59,030 bases of DNA, from positions 1,596,333 through 1,655,362 of the forward strand of contig NZ_HE578945.1 in NCBI RefSeq assembly GCF_000321045.1. Reading direction: 5' to 3'. Source of the DNA: Phytobacter massiliensis JC163 (GTDB lineage Bacteria > Pseudomonadota > Gammaproteobacteria > Enterobacterales > Enterobacteriaceae). Below the pieces are notes generated by a model. The model was not told the DNA's origin and searched no databases. It saw only the letters and a list, made by a program, of their open reading frames with translations. Positions within the stretch are counted from its first letter, which is position 1. Each line of letters begins with the position of its first letter. This document shows positions 50,720-59,030 of this stretch, piece by piece. Both the position numbers and the translations under genes were made by a program.

Positions 50720-50950
50720 TTATTTTCGTGTGCGTTTATCCCTTTCTTTATTCAATTCTAACTGCTCAAGTACAAAATCGTTATCCGGCTCGTACTTGAG
50801 TAGTTCACGATACGCCCAGTCTAAGCAATCCTCAAGGTTCTCAACGTATGCCTTAACTTCTGGATTGGCTACATCAATATGTTCATTAATGTGGCGTACA
50901 TCTTGTTCGGCTGGCACTTCAATTCCGTTAACACTAAATCCTAATTTCAT
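50720..50950 (-). CDS. Hypothetical prophage protein
   Basis: 76 residues, acidic/basic mixed, GFSVNGIEVPAEQDVRHINE then a helical C-terminus (QLELNKERDKRTRK). Weak SD, and a 6-bp AGTACT inverted repeat lies just upstream. No family recognised. Confidence 0.55.
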   Translation of the reverse strand: MKLGFSVNGIEVPAEQDVRHINEHIDVANPEVKAYVENLEDCLDWAYRELLKYEPDNDFVLEQLELNKERDKRTRK

Positions 50951-50979
50951 ATTTTTTATTTGTCTTGGAGTACTAAAAA

Positions 50980-51309
50980 TTATAGTACTTGATCCCTTTT
51001 AAATAGTTTATGTGTTATTTCTGCATATTCTAAATCATATGATTCAATATTGTGATTAGCTTTCATGCCCTGTAGGAACAGTATCTTTAGTGCTTCTTTA
51101 CCATACTCCTGTTCATCTGACAGGAAACGTAACCCGAATACGTCACTGTAAATCATATCGAACTCATGAAAGCTGTTTTTGATTCGTGTGTACTGCTTAT
51201 TCCAGTAGTAACTGGTATCACCTACCTGGAGGACAATGCCAATCAGTACTTTATCTTTGAACACCCGGTACTCTGTACCAAATGAGTAGTTATATTTTTC
51301 TATATCCAT
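50980..51309 (-). CDS. Hypothetical prophage protein
   Basis: 109 residues, MDIEKYNYSFGTEYRVFKDK, alpha/beta mix, GAGGT before the ATG. Last but one of an apparent minus-strand early operon (51,750 to 50,720). No family recognised. Confidence 0.6.
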   Translation of the reverse strand: MDIEKYNYSFGTEYRVFKDKVLIGIVLQVGDTSYYWNKQYTRIKNSFHEFDMIYSDVFGLRFLSDEQEYGKEALKILFLQGMKANHNIESYDLEYAEITHKLFKRDQVL

Positions 51310-51357
51310 AGATTTACCTCTACAGATATTTATAGTTATGACGGTATGTTTATCTAG

Positions 51358-51750
51358 TTAGACCCATTCAAACATGGGTTGTACTTTCTCTTGCTGATAA
51401 ACCTCATGGTCAAATACACATTTATAATTTAGTTTAGATAGTTGACGTACTAGATCATCTGTAAACCCATATTCATAGCATTCAGTATAACCCTCTGGCA
51501 TTGAGTCACGTTTAACAGCAGCCCGGTACTTTAGATTAGCATTATGTATTTTCTGCTCATCATGAATGTAACCAATAGATTTTACGTCATGCTTGAATAA
51601 ACGAAAGTGTGAGTACTCATAATGTACGTTCCTTTTTTCTAGTTGATCCATACGTTTCAGTATATCACTGGTATATCCTAGTTTTACATAGCAAGAACCA
51701 GTATGAATATTCCTTACATTACACATATAAATGAATTGCTCTTTCTCCAT
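51358..51750 (-). CDS. GIY-YIG/T5orf172-like protein
   Basis: 130 residues. FIYMCNVRNIHTGSCYVKLG followed by YTSDILKRMDQLEK fits the T5orf172 variant of the GIY-YIG fold (G-Y-x-K-x-G-x-T-x5-R), with EQKIHN and YTECYEYG further on. Possible nuclease or DNA-binding accessory protein. GAGG eight nt before the ATG. Confidence 0.6.
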   Translation of the reverse strand: MEKEQFIYMCNVRNIHTGSCYVKLGYTSDILKRMDQLEKRNVHYEYSHFRLFKHDVKSIGYIHDEQKIHNANLKYRAAVKRDSMPEGYTECYEYGFTDDLVRQLSKLNYKCVFDHEVYQQEKVQPMFEWV

Positions 51751-51768
51751 TTTTTATCCTCATTTCTG

Positions 51769-51825
51769 AGGCGATAAATAGTACGCTAACACTGGGCGGC
51801 CTTCGGGCTGCCTTTTTTATCGCCT
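51769..51825. terminator. Nested inverted repeats with TTCG-loop terminator
   Basis: Outer arms AGGCGATAAA (51769-51778) and TTTATCGCCT (51816-51825). Inner hairpin GGCGGCC, TTCG, GGCTGCC (51795-51812) followed by six T on the plus strand. It ends any plus-strand transcript and could fold into a large leader in the minus transcript between the helicase and the T5orf172-like gene. Confidence 0.7.
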
Positions 51826-51914
51826 TTTGTTTTTTAGTACTGCTTTTTAGTAGAGGTAGCGGTTAGGATATCTATTATATAAAATACTTAATTACTAACC
51901 GCTACCTTTTATAC

Positions 51915-53975
51915 TTACATACGTAACTGATTTAGTTTCGCTTTGATCCCTTCCAGAGATTGCCTTGCTTCCACGTGTTCGGTAGCACCTACGTATGACG
52001 TGAAGGCTGGCTTAGTGAAACGTAAGCCTGTTAGCGATAGGTGGATCACCTCACATACCTTGATAACGCTACCGTTCACCTTTGCGTTCTTACCCTTACT
52101 AAGAGTAATGTAACGCTCTAGAATCGCTTTAGCCCCCTTAGATGAGTTGCTTTCTAACCCAGTACTCCCCATCGTTACGCATTTTGACCACATAGGATGT
52201 TTCAACATCAACGCTGTATTACCCGCAAAGTACTCATGTAGTACTTTCTGGATCACGGCATCTGCAATGTCACGGATCGCGAAAGCGTCTAGATTCGTTC
52301 TATCCGCTACCATCCCTACGATCAGTTCACGAATAGTGTTACCTGTTGGGAAGTAATCTGCGTCCATGTGAGCACGATAGAAAAAGGTACGATCATCAAT
52401 GAACCCTTTCACTAGTGCTTCAAAATCATCCTTATGTAGACCACGTGCTAGTAGTTTCTCAGCACTCTGATCAACCGCTGTATAAAGCTCTGTAGCCTCT
52501 TCTACGGGCTTCACGTTCCCGTTGATGGCATCAGATAGGTACTCTTCTATAATCGCGTTCTCTGCGTCTATAGCGGCGTCTTTCAGCTTCTTAGCAGTAT
52601 CGGTAATGACTGCGTTGTTGTCTCCATCACCATCTTCAAATCGTAGCGGTTGAACGACGAAATCATATTTTTTCAGTTCTGTGCTAAGGAGTGAGAAATC
52701 ATTAGCGTACTCACGTGTTCTGTGTTCAGAGTATGCGTAATCAATACCAGTAAATGATACTTCAAACTTTCCTTCATGGAAGTACACCATACTCCCAGCA
52801 ATATCTTTACGGTACTGACTAGTAAATGAATACTTTGCTTCATCTGTTTGAAGGGCTTCATATGTAGTTTGTAGAAGTTCTTTCATTACTTTAGCATCCG
52901 CAACTACTTCAGCACGATTAAATAAACCAACTTCCACCACTTCTTTTCTGTTCACGTAGTAAGTAACGCTCTTTAGGTTTGTGATCTTACGGAAACGGTT
53001 GGTGAATTGTTCAATTCGTGCGGGATGTTCATCACCAACGATAATTACATCTACTTCATCTAATTGGTTTTCAATTGATAGTCCTTCAACGATACTGTAC
53101 GTACCATAAAGCACTTCAAACTTCATTTCACCACTGACATATAAATCTACTACATCATCATCATTTTTCTTATCAGCGTTTACAACTAAGCCAGTACGGG
53201 TACACATTTGATTTAGTGCTTCACACTGTGCTTTATCATTTAGTAATACTATGGTTTTGCGTTTACTTGTATTCAATTGAGTTAGTACTAGATCCTGAAC
53301 CTTTGAGGCTACTACAGTACTAAGTACTTTACGTGCCTTACTCGCTTTATAGACCTTGTATACTTTGTTAAACTGAATACCAGAAAAATCATCAGGTGAA
53401 GCCGTCCCTGACATCATAATTACACTTCTAAACAATGGGAAAGCGGCAATTAGACGGTTAATAACGTTAGCCTTATAACCATAGTCTAAGAAGAATCCGT
53501 GAACTTCATCAATTACTAGTGTCTTATCAGAAAAGTACTCTTGATTATCATGGCGTAGAATAGTTTCTATCTGGTTCCATGTACAAATCCCAGTACTGAA
53601 TACATCATTATCACCATTGAATGATAAGCGGATTGATGTTAACGGTACTAATACGATGTAACCTGGTTTTGCCCTACTCTCATTTTCTTTAGTCTCAATA
53701 AACTGTGTAGTCTTACCAGTTCCCACTGATGAGTTAATAAGATTTACACCATAAGAAAGATCCATACTGCTATAAATGTCACTAATGTATTGATTCTCTT
53801 CTAAGTTCCATTCACGATCATAAATTGATGAATTTCCCGCTAGTTCCTCTCTGAGAGCATTTGATAGTACTCTATCAACCACCGTACCATTCATCACAGC
53901 CTGACGTAATTTATCTGCCTCTTCTTTAAGTGCTGCACGGTCTACTACACGCGGTAGTAATAGTTCCTCTTCCAT
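51915..53975 (-). CDS. SF2 DExH helicase, probable phage replication protein
   Basis: 686 residues. Walker A VGTGKTT (84-90), DExH box DEVH (156-159), motif III SGTAS (189-193), and a motif-VI-like QFTNRFRKI near 325. The long C-terminal part has no recognised domain. No other replication gene (primase, DnaB-like loader, O/P, polymerase) is visible, so this is the best candidate for origin recognition or melting. AAGGATATACAAA precedes the ATG; tandem repeats lie just upstream. Confidence 0.82.
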   Translation of the reverse strand: MEEELLLPRVVDRAALKEEADKLRQAVMNGTVVDRVLSNALREELAGNSSIYDREWNLEENQYISDIYSSMDLSYGVNLINSSVGTGKTTQFIETKENESRAKPGYIVLVPLTSIRLSFNGDNDVFSTGICTWNQIETILRHDNQEYFSDKTLVIDEVHGFFLDYGYKANVINRLIAAFPLFRSVIMMSGTASPDDFSGIQFNKVYKVYKASKARKVLSTVVASKVQDLVLTQLNTSKRKTIVLLNDKAQCEALNQMCTRTGLVVNADKKNDDDVVDLYVSGEMKFEVLYGTYSIVEGLSIENQLDEVDVIIVGDEHPARIEQFTNRFRKITNLKSVTYYVNRKEVVEVGLFNRAEVVADAKVMKELLQTTYEALQTDEAKYSFTSQYRKDIAGSMVYFHEGKFEVSFTGIDYAYSEHRTREYANDFSLLSTELKKYDFVVQPLRFEDGDGDNNAVITDTAKKLKDAAIDAENAIIEEYLSDAINGNVKPVEEATELYTAVDQSAEKLLARGLHKDDFEALVKGFIDDRTFFYRAHMDADYFPTGNTIRELIVGMVADRTNLDAFAIRDIADAVIQKVLHEYFAGNTALMLKHPMWSKCVTMGSTGLESNSSKGAKAILERYITLSKGKNAKVNGSVIKVCEVIHLSLTGLRFTKPAFTSYVGATEHVEARQSLEGIKAKLNQLRM

Positions 53976-53991
53976 TTTGTATATCCTTATA

Positions 53992-54022
53992 TTATCGCGT
54001 TACTTCCTGTAATCGCGTTGCT
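53992..54022. repeat. Tandem 13-bp repeats upstream of helicase gene
   Basis: TTATCGCGTTACT (53992-54004) and TAATCGCGTTGCT (54010-54022), 18 bp apart, 11 of 13 identical. Between the RHH gene and the helicase start. Candidate operator for the RHH protein or part of an origin. Confidence 0.55.
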
Positions 54023-54045
54023 ACTACTTGTAAGGCCAGTAGCAT

Positions 54046-54198
54046 TTACCCCTTGATCATCATTTCATTGATTAGATATTGAATTGCGGCAGATTGCCCT
54101 TTGGCTTTTCCTGTATCTATTAATTGTTTTTGTAATGCTTGCACCTGTGATTCGCTAAGGCGTACAGACACACGAATGTCTTTATTTTCTTTTTTCAT
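54046..54198 (-). CDS. Small ribbon-helix-helix-like DNA-binding protein
   Basis: 50 residues from MKKENKDIRVSVRLSESQVQ. One beta strand (DIRVSVRL) and two helices (ESQVQALQKQLIDTG, QSAAIQYLINEMM): the CopG/Arc-type ribbon-helix-helix form. GAGAAAAG upstream; a TTG start at 54231 is possible but has no SD. Probably a repressor acting on the repeats at 53,992. Confidence 0.7.
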   Translation of the reverse strand: MKKENKDIRVSVRLSESQVQALQKQLIDTGKAKGQSAAIQYLINEMMIKG

Positions 54199-54235
54199 TT
54201 TGTCATGCTTTTCTCGATAAATTTTATACAAAAGG

Positions 54236-54254
54236 TAGCCCCATTGCGGGGCTA
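54236..54254. terminator. Hairpin upstream of RHH gene
   Basis: TAGCCCC, five-nt loop, GGGGCTA; CCTTTTG follows on the minus strand. Weak terminator or leader hairpin. Confidence 0.5.
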
Positions 54255-54406
54255 TTCTTATACAATAGGATTGGAGTTTATAATGCTAACGTACTGACCT
54301 GACGTTAAAAGGTTTATACTATGATTATACCACAATAAGTTTTTTCGTTTCATTTATTTATAGCTAAATGAAAAATAACTCTTGCATATTATACCATTAT
54401 ATTTAT

Positions 54407-54559
54407 TTATGTTTCATTTTTCTGTACTGAAACAGGAAACAACATATGGGAAAGTATCAGTACTGGCACAAGTATACACGTGCCTATCACAAAGCACTTG
54501 AATAGACCCGTTATGATTGTAATTATCAATATAATTGTTAATAAAGCTAAATTTTTCAT
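54407..54559 (-). CDS. 50-residue hydrophobic protein
   Basis: Short gene read from the minus strand: two membrane helices (LALLTIILIITIITGLF and CFVIGTCILVPVLILSHMLF, split by a short KC-containing turn), polar end VQKNET. AAGGGG five nt before the ATG and only 31 nt after the gene at 54,590, so cotranscribed. Size and topology recall phage superinfection-immunity (Imm-like) or toxin-like peptides; function not shown. Confidence 0.6.
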   Translation of the reverse strand: MKNLALLTIILIITIITGLFKCFVIGTCILVPVLILSHMLFPVSVQKNET

Positions 54560-54589
54560 AAACACCCCTTTATAGAAGTATTTATAGAT

Positions 54590-54949
54590 TTAGCTCCAAA
54601 AACTACCGAAACCAAACGATGTATATTTAACAGTACCAGTTACACTACAATTCATCTCTTGAATAGCTTTAATAAGTTCCATTGTAATTTTATGAGGGTT
54701 GAAAACTGCACTACAAGCCTGGCACCCTAAATCAGAGATGGGAAACGTTTTAGTTAGTACTTCCGAAGTATCAACAAATAGCCTGGTAGCAACGATCATC
54801 CCATGCTCAAACTGATACGTATAAATCTGCTCGTTAATCGAATCTTGAATTTTTGTGAAAATCGTCAATTGAGGTTTTTCTTTAGTATTTGTCGTGAAAT
54901 TGTATCCATCTGGAAAGTACTGACTGATCGAACATTCTTTTTTTGACAT
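54590..54949 (-). CDS. Hypothetical prophage protein
   Basis: 119 residues from MSKKECSISQYFPDGYN. Contains a C-x-x-C pair (LGCQACSAVFNPHK) and a Gly/Phe end (GFGSFWS). Start 54949 has AAGGGG upstream; the 54991 start adds residues without SD. No family recognised. Confidence 0.6.
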   Translation of the reverse strand: MSKKECSISQYFPDGYNFTTNTKEKPQLTIFTKIQDSINEQIYTYQFEHGMIVATRLFVDTSEVLTKTFPISDLGCQACSAVFNPHKITMELIKAIQEMNCSVTGTVKYTSFGFGSFWS

Positions 54950-55424
54950 TTTTAATCCCCTTTTCACTACCAGCCCAAACAATGGAATCAATAGTACTGG
55001 TTGTATAACATGCCGTCAAAAACCCGCTTTTAGGCTGATTTGACATTTAGCAGTCATGATGTAGACCTTCAGATTCCTTTACTAAAGCAATTTTCATATC
55101 GATTACGATCCCTAAACTAAATTATCTTTACTATTTCGCCTGTAGCTTTTACTATGCGAATCTGAACACTTTAGCCCACCGGGTACGTTATACTAATTTT
55201 ATATCTTGACTTTTGGCATGATGTGTGATTCTAAAAAAAGTATAAAACACTCTGTACGGTACTTTTTAGTAGTTATAATTCTGTTTTGCTTTTCTTCACC
55301 CCCCACTAGATGGTTGATAATTGAACAATCACAAAACCTTCCCAATGCTAAACTTTATAATTCCTCCTGTAACGCTTTCTAAGCAGTTCAAGCCCTAACC
55401 CATTCAACCCGCATTACTACATAT
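54950..55424. other. Intergenic region downstream of integrase
   Basis: About 470 nt of AT-rich DNA. No strong gene. A 54-codon plus-strand frame at 55218-55382 (MMCDSKKSIKHSVRYFLVVI, a signal-like helix) lacks an SD and is only a weak candidate. No repeats of iteron type seen. May hold promoters for the 54,949 gene. Confidence 0.4.
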
Positions 55425-55455
55425 AAAAAAACCTCGCAGGGGCAATCCTACGAGG
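55425..55455 (-). terminator. Integrase terminator
   Basis: CCTCGTAGG, five-nt loop, CCCTGCGAGG then seven T on the minus strand, 40 nt after the integrase stop. Confidence 0.85.
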
Positions 55456-55494
55456 CTGAAAATATACTTTCAAATGTGAAGTAGATGAAGTTAG

Positions 55495-57297
55495 CTATTT
55501 TCTAGGCCAAAACATTTTACTATCAAGTTCTGGATAACCCACATGCGATAGCAATTCTTTCGCTTGGTGTAACATCATCATATTGGCTGCATGTAGCTCT
55601 GCGTACCGCTCTCTAACGCGTTCTAATACTTCCTCTGGTACATCCCCATCAGCTACTTCAAGCTCTTGCTGTGAGAACGGTAGAGCACCTACATAACACC
55701 CCCATTCATAAGGTGTGTTACCTGCGGAGAAGTTATAATATTCGTCATTCCCTTTGATCTGAAAACTGATGAATAGTCTTCTATCATGCTTCCACGCTCG
55801 TACATCACTTATGGCACTATATACAACATCGCGTAACTTACTACGGTATTCATGTACGGGATTTTGAAGTACTCCATACTGAGCATAAGTAAAGAAGTCC
55901 ATCATGATTGTTTCAAAGGTACTATCATTTGCTAACAATTGTTTACGCTGAAGTACTTCAAGTTCAATTATGGCATTGTCTCTTTTAGCTTTAAGTTCCT
56001 TAATAGTTTCTGCCAATTCATCAACGTCAACATCATCAAGAGCAATAGCTAATTTAGTTGCTTTATTGATCTGAGTACTATAACCATTGATAGTACTTTC
56101 CATTGCGTTAATCTGCTGTGTGTAATCAGCTTTAGCACCCTGCCCTTTTTGTTGTAGTTCGATATAGGCAATAGTAGTTACTAGCATTAAAGTATGTTCA
56201 ACTAAGATACCTGGCAATGACCAAGTTTTACAATCGTGATGGTATCCTCTACCTTTCTCACAAAGATAACGAATAGTATCACCGTGACGCATAGCCATCA
56301 TTGTACCGCCACAATGACCGCATCGGAACAACTTCATACCAGAAAGTAAATTAATATTATTCCGTTCAGCAATAACTTTACTGTTACCTTCACTGTCAGT
56401 AACTACGCGTCCTTCTCCTACTTTGCCAATGTACTTTGTAGTAGTTCTGATTTGTTGTAGGCGTAGGAATTGCCCCTCTGATATCAACGCTGGATAGTAG
56501 TCCGGTAATACATATGTCTTACCCCCTACAGATATTTCACGCACACCATACACCGCCTTGTTCAAGCGTAGCTTGCGTACATTAGCCATAGCCCATGCCT
56601 TGCCTTTGTAGTAGTGTGGAAAACGTTCATTGAGCATCTGTGTTACTTTGAATACAGATATCCCTTCCATGAACTTATCCATAGCAAGTTGAGCACAAGC
56701 CCATAGTACAGGATGTGGTTTTACGGCCTCATACATGGAACCACTATCATCAATCCACCACGGATGAGATCCAACGCTCTTAATGTTTACTGGTAGCCCT
56801 TGTTTAAGAAAGCGGTCAATCAACGCAAGAGCGTTACCATTAGTACGGTTTTGTTTAGTTTTAGATTCTTCGTGTGCACGGGAAAACATCAGAATACTTG
56901 TCAGCAGATCAACCGGATTGCCCTTGATTGCTTCACGTGTATAAACCTTGTTATCCATACCTGTTACTACTGTAATTCCACGGCGTAAAATGCCGAGAAA
57001 CAGCTCTAACGCAGTGTCAATTTCAGATCTTGTTATACGGTCAAGAGCCTCCACGTAAAGAACTGAATTGCAAGCAATTAACCCCTCATCAACTGCCCGT
57101 AAAAATTGCCCCAGTGCCCCATTCTCATTTGTGTTGGCTGATTTGAAACCTGACACGCCAGCATCTACGATTTCTTCAATTTCAAGACCATTTTTCTGAG
57201 CATATTCCTCTGCCGATTTAGTCTGTCTTGCCTTAGTTGTACCATCGGCCTGTACCGCACTTGACCAACGCTGATAACTGTATAATTTCTGAGCCAT
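55495..57297 (-). CDS. Large serine recombinase (integrase)
   Basis: 600 residues. N-terminal resolvase catalytic domain: Y-x-R-x-S motif SYQRWSS with catalytic Ser12, and DRITRS (86-91). Recombinase domain about 165-300. Zinc ribbon with Cys326, Cys329, Cys346, Cys356 (FRCGHCGG and YHHDC). Coiled coil about 385-450, the region that controls directionality with an RDF in this class. It ends 38 nt from the right attP arm, as expected. Performs site-specific insertion into ycdX. Confidence 0.93.
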   Translation of the reverse strand: MAQKLYSYQRWSSAVQADGTTKARQTKSAEEYAQKNGLEIEEIVDAGVSGFKSANTNENGALGQFLRAVDEGLIACNSVLYVEALDRITRSEIDTALELFLGILRRGITVVTGMDNKVYTREAIKGNPVDLLTSILMFSRAHEESKTKQNRTNGNALALIDRFLKQGLPVNIKSVGSHPWWIDDSGSMYEAVKPHPVLWACAQLAMDKFMEGISVFKVTQMLNERFPHYYKGKAWAMANVRKLRLNKAVYGVREISVGGKTYVLPDYYPALISEGQFLRLQQIRTTTKYIGKVGEGRVVTDSEGNSKVIAERNNINLLSGMKLFRCGHCGGTMMAMRHGDTIRYLCEKGRGYHHDCKTWSLPGILVEHTLMLVTTIAYIELQQKGQGAKADYTQQINAMESTINGYSTQINKATKLAIALDDVDVDELAETIKELKAKRDNAIIELEVLQRKQLLANDSTFETIMMDFFTYAQYGVLQNPVHEYRSKLRDVVYSAISDVRAWKHDRRLFISFQIKGNDEYYNFSAGNTPYEWGCYVGALPFSQQELEVADGDVPEEVLERVRERYAELHAANMMMLHQAKELLSHVGYPELDSKMFWPRK

Positions 57298-57331
57298 ATT
57301 CTACATATTCCATACAAATCAATAAGTTATA

Positions 57332-57757
57332 TTAATGTGTAGAATTTCTCTTTGGGTTGCCCGGATGACTAATGATATGGGCGTAGCCGCTGGCCATCGT
57401 GGCGATCATCGCTTCGGTATGGGCCGCTTCATCCTGCGGCGCAAACACCGGCTCGTGAAAGCCAGCAATGATAAGATCGAGCGAGCCGAGCATCGGGCCG
57501 CTACAATCGATCTCCCCTTCCCTGTTTTTGATGTTGGCTTCGATACCGCGCAAAATGCCTACGCCATCCACCAGACGCGGCCAGATGCGCATATTGATAA
57601 AGTGCCAGTGATGCGGGGCATCGGCCATATCAGGCCCGTGGTCGGTGATAGCAAAAAGTTTGATGCCTTTACGTTTCGCTTCGGATATGTAGTCTTGCAA
57701 AGTGCTGTAAGCATGAGTGCTGGCGACGGTATGCATGTGCAGGTCAACGGGATACAT
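57332..57757 (-). pseudogene. ycdX: ycdX 5' fragment, interrupted by prophage
   Basis: N-terminal 141 residues of the PHP-domain zinc phosphatase YcdX, starting [18 protein letters not shown] (the HxH metal motif) with AGGAGAG SD. Normal sequence ends at [10 protein letters not shown]; phage codons add RNSTH and a stop. It keeps several metal ligands but lacks the C-terminal third (with the GSDSH segment), so it is likely inactive. Confidence 0.93.
57335..57358. other. Right prophage attachment junction
   Basis: ATGTGTAGAA (57335-57344) lies 12 nt before the crossover TT (57357-57358) in GGGTT (57354-57358). This mirrors the left junction exactly, giving a 46-bp symmetric attP core when joined. 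Confidence 0.88.
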
Positions 57758-57839
57758 GAATCTCTCCTGTGGCGATTTTGTGCAAGGATAGCAGTTATCA
57801 TTGCCCTTTTTAATGACAATGCCGATTGCGCCACCGAAA

Positions 57840-58778
57840 CTAGTATCCACGACGCCTGTCCACACGCCCTTGCGCTGATTCACCGCGCTCAAGCTGGGTA
57901 ATGGTGCGGGCGATATACGTGATGGCGTCATCCGCCCTTGTCGTCGCGGCGATATGGGGCGTCATGGCGACACGAGGGTGCTGCCACAAGGGGTTTTCAG
58001 CAGGCAGCGGCTCCTGAGAGAAGACATCGAGCATCGCCCCTTTCAGTTTGCCCTGATCCAGCGCCTGCAGAAGTTCGTGTTCAACGACATGCGCGCCGCG
58101 CGCCAGGTTCAGCAGATAGCTGTTATCCGCCAGTTGGTTGAGCAGCGACAGGTTTATAATGCCGACGGTCTCCGGCGTGTGCGGTAAAAGGTTAATCAGC
58201 ACACGGGTACCGCGGAGAAATTCGTTCAGTTCCTCAGCGCCCGCGTAGCTGGTAACGCCTGCAAATTCTTTGCGCGTTCTGCTCCAGCAGCGCAGCGGGA
58301 AGCCCCAGACGCGGAGGCTTTCGGCCACTTTAGACCCCAGTACGCCTGCGCCAAGAATGCCAATGGTGAAATCTTCATGGCGGTATTCGTCGAGTTCCTG
58401 CCAGCTTGCCTGCTGCTTAAGCGCCTGATAATCATCAAACCGACGAAACCAGTGCAGCACCTGGCTGACCGCATACTCCTGCATCTGTTGCGCCATGCCG
58501 GTATCTTCCAGACGAAATAGCGGCGTGGTCTCCGGCAGCATTTCCGGGTGGGCATTCAGCTTAGTGAGGATCGAATCCACGCCCGCCCCCAGGGCAAAGA
58601 CCGCTTTCAGCGCCCGCCCGCGGAGCATCTCTACCGGTGGATTCCACACCAGCGCATAATCCGCCGGCTGGCTGTCGCCCTCCTCCCATTTACGTATGCG
58701 TGCGCCAGGCAGGGCCTTTTCCAGCGTGGTGATCCAGTACTGGCTGTCAAAGGTCGGGTGATAAAAGATAATGTCCAT
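57840..58778 (-). CDS. ghrA: Glyoxylate/hydroxypyruvate reductase A
   Basis: D-2-hydroxyacid dehydrogenase that reduces glyoxylate and hydroxypyruvate with NADPH. Rossmann motif [16 protein letters not shown], catalytic-region [29 protein letters not shown], and the catalytic His in [12 protein letters not shown]. 312 residues, as in E. coli. First gene of the ghrA-ycdX-ycdY-ycdZ cluster. Confidence 0.96.
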   Translation of the reverse strand: MDIIFYHPTFDSQYWITTLEKALPGARIRKWEEGDSQPADYALVWNPPVEMLRGRALKAVFALGAGVDSILTKLNAHPEMLPETTPLFRLEDTGMAQQMQEYAVSQVLHWFRRFDDYQALKQQASWQELDEYRHEDFTIGILGAGVLGSKVAESLRVWGFPLRCWSRTRKEFAGVTSYAGAEELNEFLRGTRVLINLLPHTPETVGIINLSLLNQLADNSYLLNLARGAHVVEHELLQALDQGKLKGAMLDVFSQEPLPAENPLWQHPRVAMTPHIAATTRADDAITYIARTITQLERGESAQGRVDRRRGY

Positions 58779-58974
58779 GTCAGCTCCATAACAGGTGGTT
58801 TGTTTTCCGGCAAAGCGGGAATGGCAGTAATAGAATGTTCGCGTAACACCATAGCAAATATCCTGATTGCTTCGGGAATTTTCCCGACCGACGGTAAAAA
58901 AGACGATTTCAGAACGTTTAAGAAGCAGGTTGCTTGAAGTTTGTCTAAACGCGCAGATTTATTGAAGAATCGTG

Positions 58975-59003
58975 TTGACGTCGCCAGCGCTTTTCCCTAC
59001 ATT
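58975..59003 (+). promoter_or_regulatory. Strong promoter at window edge, probably for a tRNA gene
   Basis: TTGACG (58975-58980), 17 nt, TACATT (58998-59003), then GCGCCCGTCCC. In E. coli the serX tRNA gene lies next to ghrA, so a tRNA-Ser just beyond the window is likely; the gene itself is not in view. Confidence 0.6.
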
Positions 59004-59030
59004 AGCGCCCGTCCCGACAACATCGGGAAG

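Noticed and set aside
54424-54437. CTGTACTGAAACAG as another LexA box
   Set aside because: Spacing between CTG and CAG is 8, not 10.
54448-54505. 18-codon plus-strand ORF MGKYQYWHKYT
   Set aside because: Has an AGGA but overlaps the better-supported minus-strand 50-residue gene; too short to call.
55218-55382. 54-codon plus-strand frame with a signal-like helix
   Set aside because: No SD and cysteine-rich random-looking tail; too weak to call, mentioned in the intergenic entry.
58900-59030. tRNA gene at the right edge
   Set aside because: Only the promoter is in the window; no tRNA cloverleaf can be folded from the visible bases.

Overview
The window is a GC-rich enterobacterial chromosome (gene content and order match the Escherichia/Enterobacter solA-csg-ghrA segment; an Enterobacter-like host is my inference) interrupted by one AT-rich prophage of about 36.1 kb. 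No rRNA, tRNA, CRISPR array or insertion sequence was recognised inside the window.

Host left arm (1-21.26 kb): 3' part of solA, yceO, yceJ, yceI, trhO, lpxL, mdtG, msyB, yceK, the osmoregulated periplasmic glucan genes opgGH and divergent opgC, clsC, ymdB, ymdA, the curli operons csgBA(C) and csgDEFG, then ycdZ, ycdY and the 3' part of ycdX. The right arm (57.36-59.03 kb) has the 5' part of ycdX, ghrA, and a strong promoter at the window edge, probably for a tRNA gene just outside.

Prophage (21,264 to 57,358): integrated inside ycdX by a 600-residue large serine integrase. The junctions allow exact reconstruction of attP and attB: ten-base inverted arms lie 12 nt on either side of a TT/AA crossover dinucleotide, and excision would restore ycdX in frame. 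Late genes are almost all on the minus strand. From right to left they are terminase small and large subunits, a gpW-like connector, portal, a protease-capsid fusion, head-tail proteins, a tail-tube protein fused to a side tail fibre, a plain tail-tube protein, chaperones, tape measure, tail-tip proteins, gpJ-like protein and small fibre proteins. A scattered lysis set follows (T4-type lysozyme, 3-TM holin candidate), then an orphan adenine methyltransferase at the left end. The early and accessory part (46.1-55.5 kb) has an SF2 helicase as the only recognisable replication gene, a degenerate EAL-domain protein, a gene under a near-ideal LexA box, two small DNA-binding proteins, a GIY-YIG/T5orf172-like protein and several small membrane proteins.

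Four genes (solA, terminase large subunit, tape measure, and a small gene at 23.2-23.5 kb) are each broken by an apparent one-base loss in an A/T homopolymer. All four become intact if one A is restored. This pattern, shared by host and phage, points to sequencing or assembly error more than to decay.
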